DNA of 64,000 nucleotides from Sporosarcina sp. Te-1 (lineage in GTDB: Bacteria; Bacillota; Bacilli; Bacillales_A; Planococcaceae): the NCBI RefSeq assembly GCF_017498505.1, contig NZ_CP071798.1:2253501-2317500 (forward strand), given 5' to 3'. Position 1 is the first letter of the stretch; every line of letters starts with the position of its first letter. Made by a program: the position numbers and the translations under genes. The notes under the pieces were generated by a model. The model was not told the origin of the DNA, ran no database searches, and was given only the letters and a program-made list of their open reading frames with translations. Below are positions 34,002 through 41,981 of this stretch, in pieces.

Positions 34002-35207
34002 TTATATCTCTCTATCTGTTGCTAGCCCATCTTGCTCTTCCTCCTGCTGGATAAAACAAATCGTCAATTGCCCGTCCGCAAATTTTGCTGATTGCACCTG
34101 TTGATTCAATAAGATTCTTGGCAGTGTAATGACCCTTCTATAGCTGCCAACTTGCAATGTTAGTTCCTCACCTCTCTGGTTGAGCTTGACTTGATCCTTT
34201 TTCACAAAGGGAAGGGCAATCGATAGGGTAAATCCTGTGTCTGTTCTTTTTATTTCTTCTACCTTGCCGTGATAAAGAATCGCCCCACATCGTCTATCAG
34301 AAAAAGCTGCTTCTGCTAACCGGACAAGCATTTCTTTTCCTATGACCTCTTGATCCATCAGGGGAGCTTTCAATATTGGCAAAGGCCGAAAGTGTTCTTC
34401 AATTTCTTTTTCGTATTCGCTATGGATTTTTTGCCATTGCGACAGGTACCCTTCGGAGGCTTCAATCGGAAGCACTTTATTTACAATAATCGCGTCAGTA
34501 TGGAAGCCGTATAAATTTAAGTGGGTTAATGCTCGCTTCGCTTCCGAGATCACCATCTTTTCCGGGTTAAGGACCATTCTTATGGAAGTAACGGTAGAAT
34601 CCATCACTATTTTTTGAAGTTCTTCTAGTTCCCATACAACCTGTCCCAAGCTGTCCATTGTAGTATCGTCAGGCAAGTCCAAGCCCTTTGTCAGTTTCAC
34701 AATCGGACGTGCGACTTTTAATAGTTTTCGCTCGTATGGAAAAATATTTTGCACCCACCACTTTAGCAAGTTGGGATAACTAAGCAGTCGCAGTGTTTCT
34801 CCCGTCGGTGCACAATCCACAATGATTACATCATATTTTCGACTTTCCACATGTTCTTTAATTTTTAATAGACTAAACAATTCCTCAAATCCAGGAAAAA
34901 TCATTAATTCCTCGGTTCCAATATCATCGAGTTTGGCCCATTGCATAAATTCTGAAAACCACCTGGTAATGCTTCCCCAGTGACGCTCCGTTTCTTTTAA
35001 GCTGTCGATTTCATGCGCCCATAATGTATCCGTTACTTGCGTAGGCTCGTTGGTAAGAGCAAGTCCGAATGAGTCCGACAAACTGTGGGCAGCATCCGTA
35101 CTGAGAACGATGACCCTTTTCCCTTCTGCGGCAAGTTGGTGAGCAGACGCAGCTGCAATACTCGTCTTGCCAACTCCTCCTTTACCGGTATAAATAATAA
35201 TACGCAT
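34002..35207 (-). CDS. ArsA/Get3-family ATPase with C-terminal HSP20-like domain
   Basis: 401 residues. P-loop GKGGVGKT at 8-15, switch I region STDAAHSLSDSFG, switch II DCAPTGETLRLLS and the NKVLP A-loop motif mark the ArsA family. From about 320 the chain becomes a small beta-sandwich (VEEIKRTDTGFTLSIALPFV, RRVITLPRIL) like the alpha-crystallin domain of ArsA_HSP20. It is a single ATPase unit without the cysteine set of arsenite-pump ArsA, and no arsB or arsD gene is near, so arsenite transport is unlikely. AAAGGGGGGG lies upstream; a MarR gene and a matching operator precede it. Confidence 0.85.
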   Translation of the reverse strand: MRIIIYTGKGGVGKTSIAAASAHQLAAEGKRVIVLSTDAAHSLSDSFGLALTNEPTQVTDTLWAHEIDSLKETERHWGSITRWFSEFMQWAKLDDIGTEELMIFPGFEELFSLLKIKEHVESRKYDVIIVDCAPTGETLRLLSYPNLLKWWVQNIFPYERKLLKVARPIVKLTKGLDLPDDTTMDSLGQVVWELEELQKIVMDSTVTSIRMVLNPEKMVISEAKRALTHLNLYGFHTDAIIVNKVLPIEASEGYLSQWQKIHSEYEKEIEEHFRPLPILKAPLMDQEVIGKEMLVRLAEAAFSDRRCGAILYHGKVEEIKRTDTGFTLSIALPFVKKDQVKLNQRGEELTLQVGSYRRVITLPRILLNQQVQSAKFADGQLTICFIQQEEEQDGLATDREI

Positions 35208-35225
35208 TTACATCCCCCCCTTTAA

Positions 35226-35237
35226 TACGACTTCGTA
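35226..35237. promoter_or_regulatory. MarR operator before the ArsA-family gene
   Basis: TACGA-CT-TCGTA, a perfect five-base inverted repeat, lies 19 bases before the ArsA-family start codon. The same pattern occurs before marR. Confidence 0.65.
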
Positions 35238-35254
35238 GTAATAACGTAAAAAAA

Positions 35255-35728
35255 TTACTCTATTTCTATTGAGCGGACCTTTTTAGATTTATTCTCACGA
35301 TTGCGAGTCGGTTCTTGTTGTAATGCTTTCGCAACTTTTAATGCCAAGTGAAAGAATTGCTGTAGTTCTTCAGGCGTAAGTGCCTCTTCTATTTTGTAAA
35401 ACGATTCTTTCAGGAGGCCGAGAACTTCTTCTGCTATCATGTCCCCCTCTTTAGTAAGTCGATTCACAATGATTCGTTGATCTTGCGCAGACTTCTCTCG
35501 ATAAATAGAACCTTTTCGCACAAGCCGTTTGGATATACTAGTTACGGTACTGAGCGGAGCACCCAGATGTTTTGCCATTTCAGACATCGTTAGTTGTCCA
35601 TGAATCTTTATTAATACTAGTGCCGATAAGTCCGAGCTGGTGAAATGTGCCTGAAGATGAGAGGTATCCGGAAAAAGGCTGAGTGGTTTTAATCCATTCT
35701 TAAAAAATTGCTCGAATAACTGTTCCAT
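35255..35728 (-). CDS. MarR-family transcriptional regulator
   Basis: 157 residues. Winged helix: LVLIKIHGQLTMSEMAKHLG, APLSTVTSISKRLVRKGSIY, followed by the wing REKSAQDQRIIVNRLTKEG; the C-terminal helices form the dimer interface and the tail is basic. It lies 47 bases upstream of the ArsA-family gene on the same strand. Matching palindromes before both genes indicate autoregulation and control of the ATPase. Confidence 0.9.
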   Translation of the reverse strand: MEQLFEQFFKNGLKPLSLFPDTSHLQAHFTSSDLSALVLIKIHGQLTMSEMAKHLGAPLSTVTSISKRLVRKGSIYREKSAQDQRIIVNRLTKEGDMIAEEVLGLLKESFYKIEEALTPEELQQFFHLALKVAKALQQEPTRNRENKSKKVRSIEIE

Positions 35729-35752
35729 ATGTATCCCTTTCTTTGAAAGTAC

Positions 35753-35764
35753 TACGATTTCGTA
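35753..35764. promoter_or_regulatory. MarR operator before marR
   Basis: TACGA-TT-TCGTA, 24 bases before the marR start. Extended alignment with the site at 35226 gives ACTACGANNTCGTAT on the same strand sense. Confidence 0.65.
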
Positions 35765-35835
35765 TCTTTAGTTTGAATCATACTAAGCAAACCGAGTGAT
35801 TGTCAAATGTATGTTTATGATCCGTACAGAAGAAA

Positions 35836-35878
35836 TTAAAAAATGCTTTCCACAAGTAGACCTAACTTATGGAAAGCC
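35836..35878 (-). terminator. Terminator of cwlJ
   Basis: GGCTTTCCATAAGT pairs with ACTTGTGGAAAGC on the minus strand, followed by ATTTTTTAATTTC; it begins 16 bases after the cwlJ stop. Confidence 0.85.
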
Positions 35879-35893
35879 CCTCCTCCCCCCTAC

Positions 35894-36331
35894 TTAACTG
35901 TAAACACTCGCACAGGTGCCCGCCGCCGGTTCATAAAAACAATGATTTTTGAACTGACCTGTAAAAGGCTGCCCGTACCATGTAGCCGGGCAAGGTGCAT
36001 ATGGATTAAAGTACCAAAGAGAATATTTCGCCGGATGAACTCGCCAATAGTCCAAATTCTGCTTGGCTAGTCTTCTTTCCGTATCTCTTGCTCTTTGATA
36101 AAACATATTTCCTTTTTGAACCGCTTCAAACGAATAATTCCCCCCCTGCACCTGGAAGATCACATCCTCAATCGTTCGAACATCTCGAAAGTCTAAACAA
36201 TCGGCTACTGCACGATTCACAATAACATTTCCGACATATAACATCCCTTGTTTTCCTTCGCCCTCAGCTTCTGCTCGCATCATCCGAGCCATTAAATCAA
36301 TATCCGCATCACGATATTTCACTCTCGGCAT
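35894..36331 (-). CDS. cwlJ: Spore cortex-lytic cell wall hydrolase CwlJ
   Basis: 145 residues from MPRVKYRDADI (GGTGGAGG upstream), very close to B. subtilis CwlJ in length. DLMARMMRAEAEGEGKQGML, with the catalytic glutamate of the SleB/CwlJ hydrolase_2 domain, then YVGNVIVNR, FYQRARDTERRLA and the ending CPATWYGQPFTGQFK. CwlJ sits in the spore coat and degrades cortex peptidoglycan during calcium-dipicolinate-triggered germination. No gerQ partner gene is adjacent. Its presence marks the organism as a spore former. Confidence 0.92.
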   Translation of the reverse strand: MPRVKYRDADIDLMARMMRAEAEGEGKQGMLYVGNVIVNRAVADCLDFRDVRTIEDVIFQVQGGNYSFEAVQKGNMFYQRARDTERRLAKQNLDYWRVHPAKYSLWYFNPYAPCPATWYGQPFTGQFKNHCFYEPAAGTCASVYS

Positions 36332-36502
36332 TTTTCCACCTCCACCTATAGAGTATGAAGGCATGGCGACAATGATGATTGGAGCTTCTTTTGCATATCC
36401 AAGAATGGTACAATTTACAAGGAGAATAACAAGCGAAGCAGATGGTCTCTTTTTTCGCTAGTTGCTTCCAAAAAACTATTAGTTGAAAAGGAGAGTTTGT
36501 CG

Positions 36503-36853
36503 TTGAGAAAGATCATTTATGCCTTATTCATAGGTATAACCGTTTTAGGATTAAGTGCATGTGGTGCGAACACATCTGAGGATTTACAATCTAACAAGTG
36601 GAACGTAGTTGCAACCAACGGAGAAGCCTATACTGCGGAATTTGGCAAAAATACGGTTTCCTTTAAAATAGGGAATTTCACAAGAGGATTTAACTATGAA
36701 ATTGATAATGGAGAAATCAGCTTGCTGGAAGCTGATAACGAGCCCATTGTATTTGAGGTAATAAAAGACGGCAAGGAGTATATGTTCAAAGCAACCAACG
36801 AAGAGATTAAAAATCAATTTGGCGATTTAACCTTATCACCAAGTAAAGAGTAG
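36503..36853 (+). CDS. Small lipoprotein, function unknown
   Basis: 116 residues from a TTG at 36503 with AAGGAGAG seven bases upstream (another TTG lies six bases earlier). Lipoprotein signal RKIIYALFIGITVLGLSAC with lipobox LSAC. The mature part of about 95 residues is predicted beta-rich (WNVVATNGEAYTAEFGKNTV) with a lipocalin-like rhythm, as in many small Bacillales lipoproteins. No specific family was recognised. Confidence 0.78.
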   Translation: MRKIIYALFIGITVLGLSACGANTSEDLQSNKWNVVATNGEAYTAEFGKNTVSFKIGNFTRGFNYEIDNGEISLLEADNEPIVFEVIKDGKEYMFKATNEEIKNQFGDLTLSPSKE

Positions 36854-36874
36854 ACTATTTGTCTGCTCTTTCTT
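36847..36874 (+). terminator. Weak terminator after the lipoprotein gene
   Basis: AGAGTAGAC with GTCTGCTCT (one G-T pair) overlaps the stop codon and is followed by TTCTTATTT. Confidence 0.5.
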
Positions 36875-36932
36875 ATTTAGGTAGCCGTGTATGAGGCGGC
36901 CGTCAAAGAGAAAAATGAGGTGCTTATCCAGC

Positions 36933-37442
36933 TCAAACGTTAATAAATAAAACCATCAAATCCTCATCAAAATACTGCTCCTTAAATCTCAGCGCATTAC
37001 GTTCAATGCCGTAGACCTCAAATCCCAAAGACTCGTATAACCTCTTTGCAGAGGCATTATCAGATACAACCATTAAATTAATCTGCTCCAAACCCTCGCA
37101 GCTCCTCGCCCTTTTTATAAGTTCCACCATAAGCTCTTTCCCGACACCCCGCCCTCGGACTTCTGGTGCAACATACATCCCAAAAACATTCCCTTTATGA
37201 CTCGTTTTCAGGTTGGTTTCGCGCATAAATGTAACAATCCCAACTAGCGAATCGCTATCCTCAAAAGCCCCTAATACAAATTTGTCTGTCGTTGGCTTTA
37301 CTCGCTCTTCGACAGTTTCGAGTGAGAATTTCAATTCTCTCTCATACGTTGAACCGAATGCTTCCGGATTGACTTGTAATGCACGTAATCGTAGTTGTTG
37401 GTACAGCTTGGCATCGGATTCGTTTAATATACGTATATTCAT
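36933..37442 (-). CDS. GNAT-family N-acetyltransferase
   Basis: 169 residues from MNIRILNESD (AAAGGAG upstream). Acetyl-CoA motif A is VFGMYVAPEVRGRGVGKELM, followed by the helix LIKRAR and the NASAKRLYESLGFEVYG motif B. The family acetylates amines of small molecules or protein N-termini. The substrate is unknown; the layout recalls YkkB/PhnO-like enzymes. Confidence 0.88.
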   Translation of the reverse strand: MNIRILNESDAKLYQQLRLRALQVNPEAFGSTYERELKFSLETVEERVKPTTDKFVLGAFEDSDSLVGIVTFMRETNLKTSHKGNVFGMYVAPEVRGRGVGKELMVELIKRARSCEGLEQINLMVVSDNASAKRLYESLGFEVYGIERNALRFKEQYFDEDLMVLFINV

Positions 37443-37501
37443 GAGCCAGTCTCCTTTATTCTGTTTCACCTTTTTGAACTAAACTACGCCGCCATGTACA
37501 G

Positions 37502-37740
37502 TTTCTATACAGCAACTTTGGTCAACTCCATAAAAAAATAAGTCCATAATTCCATTCCATTAATTGTTTGTAGAAAACCATAGTATTGCTGTGGCAATAT
37601 ATCTTCACCAATTTTTTCTATTATAGCTCGCTCCAAATCTTAATAACTCGTTTTCATTAATAGGTAAATTGAGATTGCGATCTCGAAGATTAGAAATCTG
37701 ATTTACTGCTCTCTCCACATATCAAAGTCACCTTTTAATT
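37502..37740 (-). pseudogene. Broken SMI1/KNR4-like immunity gene (cassette 5)
   Basis: No complete frame. Minus-strand pieces read ERAIIEKIGEDILPQQYYGF and LQTINGMEL in one frame and DLFFYGVDQS in another, with stop codons before them. The pattern (LP-Y-FL-NG, then a strand with YGVD) is that of the SUKH/SMI1-KNR4 immunity superfamily. It is the last and most decayed immunity gene of the toxin locus. Confidence 0.5.
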
Positions 37741-37744
37741 ATAT

Positions 37745-37975
37745 TTACACTTGTTAAGAGGATAAATATCTCCCCTAAATTCTGCAACAACTATTCTGCT
37801 TCATTTTGGGATTTCTAGTGGTAATAGCAGCTTTTAAAAATAACTCCACTCAGGCGAAGGAATATCCGTTTTGACATTCGGCTCGTTCCCCCAAGGGTAC
37901 AAGTACACTATTCCTAACAGTTCCGTTTTAATTCCACTTTTAAACGTTAGAACATTCCTTTGATTTTTCCCTCTT
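37745..37975 (-). pseudogene. Remnant of an LXG toxin core plus toxin tail (cassette 5)
   Basis: Minus-strand translation from about 37960 reads NVLTFKSGIKTELLGIVYLY then PWGNEP, matching NVLTFGSEIRTELLPKVFLD then PWGNEH of the intact toxin at 41982. The remnant then breaks off; a short frame just downstream ends AEFRGDIYPLNKCKYN with a stop near 37748, looking like the end of a toxin domain. It is an LXG-toxin fossil with most of the gene deleted. Confidence 0.65.
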
Positions 37976-38032
37976 CAGAAGAATATTGAGTTGTATATCA
38001 TACATTACTTAGTAAACGGATTAAAAAGAAAT

Positions 38033-38075
38033 TGGCTGGCATGAGCCGGTACAATACCGTGTTCACACCAGCCAA
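38033..38075 (-). terminator. Repeated hairpin between toxin cassettes, copy 1
   Basis: TTGGCTGG...CCAGCCAA outer stem with an inner CGGTA/TACCG stem; on the minus strand AATTTCTTTTT follows. Nearly identical to the hairpin at 40539-40581, and likewise placed after an immunity gene. A second shared segment (AACTCTAACTTTT onward, 38094-38140) recurs at 39039-39090. Confidence 0.7.
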
Positions 38076-38340
38076 TCAGCTGCGTAATAAAAACTCTAAC
38101 TTTTAGGGATCACCACTAAGGTGGTTTGCCAATCAAGGTTATAGTTAAAACACTCAAAAGTTATTTTGTTCCTACTACAGTTACATAAAAGTGTGTTATT
38201 AGCTATTGGAGAGCTTCAAGATCCTATATTGGAATTATAAAATATAGTACCAATTATTCAATAACGCATCAAGTTATCAATAAAAGTATACTGGATTCAT
38301 CTAATAGGATGTAATTGAGTTAGCCGATCTAATTTTACTA

Positions 38341-38757
38341 TTAAAATTTTAATTTGTTTTGTAGTAAAAAGGCTTCTAACATCCTTTCAACAGGTAAACT
38401 GGCATTCTTCATTAGTTTCTCCACCTTTTCCTTTACTTGCTTATTAGCCGCAATTATTTTTTTATACTCTTCACCATCAAAAGAACGTAAAGAATCTATT
38501 GCATATTCAGCCACCTCATCATTCTCATTAAGTAAATCTAGCAATACGTTGAATCCATAAACTCCATTATCTTCATCTATACAGTAAGCTAATCTGATTT
38601 TATATTTATCATCTTTATCTTTTAATTCTCGAATTAGATTTTCCCAATCACTATTAGTAAACTCACTCATCAATTCTTGTGCATACATAAATTCATCGTC
38701 ATAAAAATAATTATCTGCGCTATCTTCAGATAGTACTGCATCTGCTTTTTCGTACAT
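38341..38757 (-). CDS. Putative immunity protein (cassette 4)
   Basis: 138 residues, acidic and helical (AQELMSEFTNSDWENLIREL, LLNENDEVAEYAIDSLRSF), which suggests short HEAT/ARM-like helix pairs as in several small immunity proteins. GGAGG lies before the ATG. It follows a toxin-tail remnant by 15 bases, the position expected for a cognate immunity gene. The toxin is gone, so it would now be an orphan. No specific family was recognised. Confidence 0.6.
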   Translation of the reverse strand: MYEKADAVLSEDSADNYFYDDEFMYAQELMSEFTNSDWENLIRELKDKDDKYKIRLAYCIDEDNGVYGFNVLLDLLNENDEVAEYAIDSLRSFDGEEYKKIIAANKQVKEKVEKLMKNASLPVERMLEAFLLQNKLKF

Positions 38758-38772
38758 TCATTTTCCTCCTCT

Positions 38773-38996
38773 AATTATTAAAACCACCTGGTAATGGGGC
38801 ATACTTTTGTCCTGTTAAATAGCCACTAACTTCCGTATCACCTATTTCGACAAGGCCAGAATCACAGTGTATTTGATGGATATTCATCCAATTTAAGACC
38901 TACTTTTGAGACCCTATCCCATACTTTCGTGCGAGTACCTCGGAGCCAAGATGGCCAGTCAGGTACTCCTTCACAACCTGGCGATTAAATTATTTA
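38773..38996 (-). pseudogene. IS3-type orfA fragment joined to a toxin tail (cassette 4)
   Basis: The minus strand reads RQVVKEYLTGHLGSEVLARK then YGIGSQK, a stop, and VLNWMNIH in the same frame: the helix-turn-helix of an IS3/IS150-type OrfA. The frame runs on without a break into HCDSGLVEIGDTEVSGYLTG then QKYAPLPGGFNN and a stop at 38778, a sequence that looks like the end of a secreted toxin. An insertion element fragment therefore truncates what was toxin gene 4. Confidence 0.6.
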
Positions 38997-39019
38997 CCAT
39001 ATTTCGCCGTAATAAAATA

Positions 39020-39054
39020 CCCCAAAAGTTAGATTTCAACTCTAACTTTTGGGG
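39020..39054. repeat. Perfect hairpin in cassette 4 spacer
   Basis: CCCCAAAAGTTAGA and its complement with a seven-base loop. It lacks a clear T run. Part of a segment also found, imperfectly, at 38094-38140. The rest of 38997-39250 contains no gene that I can support. Confidence 0.6.
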
Positions 39055-39250
39055 TGGACCACAGAGGCATATTAACAATCAAGGTTTAAGTATCTATGAA
39101 TTATCTTTTATTAAACAATAATTAATAACTTAAATATGCCTATAAGAAACCAAAAAACGAATTTCAAGTTTCCTTGAACTCTCTCTTTAAAAGCAGTTCT
39201 CCTAGAACTTCATCTAGTCTATTAGGCAAAATACTTTTTCTTAGTAACTA

Positions 39251-39538
39251 CTAATTAACATCAATTACTTGTATTCCTTTAACTTGGGCACTGTTATTAA
39301 TCTCTTTGATTAAATTGTTTCTATACACTGATATTGCTCCGTGTATTTCTCTTTCACCATCTCTATCTATATATTCCGGAAATAAAATAAAATTTGTTTG
39401 ATCCATTTTTTTTATTATATATTCATTTCCTTCAAATTCTCCACATCTAATATGATATGAAGTTATAAAAGACATTATATCTTCATATAACTCCTGTGTA
39501 TTAATTTCTGCCTGCAAAAACCCTTCTAAAACATTCAT
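39251..39538 (-). CDS. Putative immunity protein (cassette 3)
   Basis: 95 residues, mixed alpha/beta (FLQAEINTQELYEDIMSFIT at the start, IHGAISVYRNNLIKEINNSA near the end). It begins 15 bases after the stop of the orphan toxin module, so by position it is the immunity gene for that C-terminal toxin domain. No family was recognised. Low GC content like the rest of the locus. Confidence 0.6.
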   Translation of the reverse strand: MNVLEGFLQAEINTQELYEDIMSFITSYHIRCGEFEGNEYIIKKMDQTNFILFPEYIDRDGEREIHGAISVYRNNLIKEINNSAQVKGIQVIDVN

Positions 39539-39553
39539 AATGATCTCACCTTT

Positions 39554-40490
39554 CTATTTTATTGGATAAGCTGATAACATGCCTCCATCTTCTGATAATA
39601 CAACTTTAATTAAGTTTTCTCCCTTTGTTCCTATAGGTTTTCCAGCATCAATTATTACTGAATAACTCTGTTTTCCCATTTTAGTTAATCCATTATCTGT
39701 TATTGACTGGACTGTTCCATTTTTCATTGAATCTTTCAATATTTGTTCGGCAGCACCTTTAGAATCTCCTAAAAACTTTGCTCCATTACCTTTAGTTGTT
39801 GATAAATGCTTTGGTTTGACATATGCGTCATCAATATTAAATTTATCAACTACCTTTTTGCCTTGTTTAAAAATATCATCAGCTACGCTAGCTCCCTTAC
39901 CAACATCAACCGTACCCTTAGTCTCAACATCCACATTCTTCTTCGTTTCAACCTTAACATCAATATCCCCACTTTTGCCAGGCGCAGCTATATCCGTTTT
40001 TACTAACGGCTTATTGAATGTAAAGTTATTTTGCATGCTTAACTGGGAATGTTTACTTGTCAGAAGATCCATTTAATGTTGAGTTTTACCTAGTGGACGG
40101 TTGACAACATCTTGGTAAATTGGCGAATAGATAGACTTCATCTTATCTGTACTTACCACATTTCTCACTTTGTTTACGTCAGTTCCTTTTAAGACAGGTT
40201 TTCCGCCCGTGCTTGCCCAACCTGCAAAGGGAATCATACCTCCAACAGAAAGGGTCGCATTTACTGTATCCCCTCTCGCGGCATAGATAATTGCATTGAT
40301 TCCATCCGCCGGTTCACCAATTACAGGGATAAGCCCAAAAACATCTAATCCCAGCTGAAGACCATCTAGCCACGTGTTTTCTTCGGGCATGTCGACGGTC
40401 TCTTCTTCCTTATACTCAACCTTGGAAACAACCTCATAGAAAACTGTTAGCCTACCATATATTCCTAAACATTAAGCCTCTTCGGAATGA
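39554..40490 (-). pseudogene. Truncated LXG toxin gene with intact C-terminal toxin domain (cassette 3)
   Basis: Starting near 40490, minus-strand pieces YMVG and TVFYEVVSKVEYKEEE (different frames) join a frame from 40390 (NTWLDGLQLGLDVFGLIPVI, SVGGMIPFAGWASTGGKPVL, YQDVVNRPLGKTQH-stop) and then a frame from 40072 (NFTFNKPLVKTDIAAPGKSG onward) that ends at 39554. All are homologous to residues 280-480 of the toxin at 41982; the LXG domain is missing. The last 90 residues (HLSTTKGNGAKFLGDSKGAA, LIKVVLSEDGGMLSAYPIK) are a separate toxin domain, resembling the ends of BECR-type ribonuclease toxins (weak inference). The 172-residue frame could be an orphan module for recombination. Confidence 0.7.
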
Positions 40491-40538
40491 AATTGAGTTT
40501 TGTACTAGGTATTACTCTACGTTGGATCAAACAAAAAA

Positions 40539-40581
40539 TGGCTGGCATGAGACCGGTACAATACCGTCTTCACACCAGCCA
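40539..40581 (-). terminator. Repeated hairpin between toxin cassettes, copy 2
   Basis: TGGCTGG...CCAGCCA with inner CCGGTA/TACCG; the minus strand continues TTTTTTG. It follows the PoNi gene by 32 bases and matches the copy at 38033. Confidence 0.75.
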
Positions 40582-40612
40582 ATCAGTTGCATAATAAATT
40601 CATTTTTTTATT

Positions 40613-41329
40613 TTAATCTTTTTGGTAATGAACCATATCATATAGATAGTAAGGAACATCCTTTAATATATGGTCATCTAATTCTAATATTTTTGCAATA
40701 GCACCACTTTCAAAGCTCCAATAGCCATTGTAGATATCTTCATTACTTTTATGTGTATCATACCAACCAGTATCTTTATGTCCCTGATACCAATCGTCAA
40801 TTAAATACTTCTTTAAGTTTGATAATGCCTTTTCTTTATTAGAAGCATTGATTACACTATATAATGATTTGTATGGTATTTCGAACTTGAAATTTTCGGC
40901 ACTTCTTTCACAATCCTTGTTATAATAACTCATTAAAAAATCTAGTAAATAATCTTTTATTCCATCTTCTGCTATCATACTTTCTAATTCATGCATTTCC
41001 TCCTTTGGGATTTCTAACATAATCCCTATTGAAACCATCCAAACCATTTCTACATAACCACTATTTGAATTCCATACCGGTTTCATACTATCGAGGACTT
41101 TCGGAAAAAACTCTTTTATGTTCTTAAGTGGTGCACCAGAAGAATATAAAGCATTTAAAGTATTAAAATAGAAGCCTTCTATACTACGAAGTCCCGATTG
41201 AACACCTCTGTCTGTTTCTCCTCTTTCTTGAATAACTTTCTTAACTGCCTTTTCGAATTTCTCAATCCTTGCGTATTCGTATTCTAAATATCTCTTAAAA
41301 TAATCGCCATTTTTAATCCTATCTCTCAT
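40613..41329 (-). CDS. PoNi-type immunity protein (DUF1910/DUF1911) (cassette 2)
   Basis: 238 residues from MRDRIKNGDYF (AAAAGGG eight bases upstream). The helical N-terminal half (YFKRYLEYEYARIEKFEKAV, RGVQSGLRSIEGFYFNTLNA) and C-terminal half (LKKYLIDDWYQGHKDTGWYD, YNGYWSFESGAIAKILELDD) match the DUF1910 and DUF1911 domains of PoNi, which protects against PoNe DNase toxins. It sits two genes downstream of an intact toxin with a PoNe-like nuclease tip, after a decayed toxin tail, so it could serve either. Confidence 0.8.
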   Translation of the reverse strand: MRDRIKNGDYFKRYLEYEYARIEKFEKAVKKVIQERGETDRGVQSGLRSIEGFYFNTLNALYSSGAPLKNIKEFFPKVLDSMKPVWNSNSGYVEMVWMVSIGIMLEIPKEEMHELESMIAEDGIKDYLLDFLMSYYNKDCERSAENFKFEIPYKSLYSVINASNKEKALSNLKKYLIDDWYQGHKDTGWYDTHKSNEDIYNGYWSFESGAIAKILELDDHILKDVPYYLYDMVHYQKD

Positions 41330-41341
41330 AGTACAAACCCT

Positions 41342-41540
41342 TTTCTCATTTCTTTTTACCGAACTCATCAATAATTAACTGAGATACTTTTCCGTCTTCG
41401 CCTACTTTAACAAGTATATTTTCAATTCCATTCTAATTTCATCAGCCTTTTCTCGACCTACTGCTTTATCTAATCTATTTCTACTGTTCCCCTTAAACGA
41501 TAAAAAATGACCTTGATATAATTTCAAAGTCATCAATGGA
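41342..41540 (-). pseudogene. Toxin C-terminal tail remnant (cassette 2)
   Basis: Minus-strand pieces YQGHFLSFKGNSRNRLDKAV then GREKADEIR in one frame and NILVKVGEDGKVSQLIIDEF then GKKK-stop in another. They look like the last 55 residues of a toxin domain interrupted by a frameshift, directly before the PoNi gene. The upstream part of this toxin is missing. Confidence 0.55.
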
Positions 41541-41550
41541 AAATCATTAT

Positions 41551-41967
41551 TTATATACTTTCTATATAAACATCGGAATTAGTTTTTTTCCCCTTCTCTA
41601 ATGCTTTCATTAACATATTTATTAAGTCCTCACCCTCACTTGTTACGAAATAGTTAGATAAGTTTGTGATATCATTACTAATATTATCACCCCAAGGCGG
41701 TCTTTTAGATAAGTCATCAATATCCCATATTACTTGTGATGGACTAAATTTCTGTAATTTCTTTTTAATTGCTTCTAATTCAGTTATAGCGCTATCAATA
41801 TTCTTATTCTCAAGTTTCCCGTTATAGAGTTCGTTTAATAAGAAAGGATATTCAGTTCCCCATCCATTTTGTTCTAAATGATAGCTTATTGTAGAGAAAA
41901 AAGAGTGTAAGAAATCGCCATGCCCAACTTGATACCAGTAATATTTCACCTTAAATCCCACCGCCAT
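41551..41967 (-). CDS. Imm70-family immunity protein (cassette 1)
   Basis: 138 residues from MAVGFKVKYY (AGGTG upstream; an earlier TTG at 41985 would overlap the toxin stop). YWYQVGHGDFLHSFFSTISY, FLLNELYNGKL and VIWDIDDLSKRPPWG match the Immunity protein 70 family as I remember it. It starts 14 bases after the stop of the intact LXG toxin and should neutralise it in the producing cell. Confidence 0.78.
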   Translation of the reverse strand: MAVGFKVKYYWYQVGHGDFLHSFFSTISYHLEQNGWGTEYPFLLNELYNGKLENKNIDSAITELEAIKKKLQKFSPSQVIWDIDDLSKRPPWGDNISNDITNLSNYFVTSEGEDLINMLMKALEKGKKTNSDVYIESI

Positions 41968-41981
41968 TCTTCTCACCTCAC

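Noticed and set aside
34002..35207. Arsenite pump ATPase function
   Set aside because: No arsB/arsD/arsR neighbours, no metal-binding cysteine set, and a single ATPase half with an HSP20-like tail.
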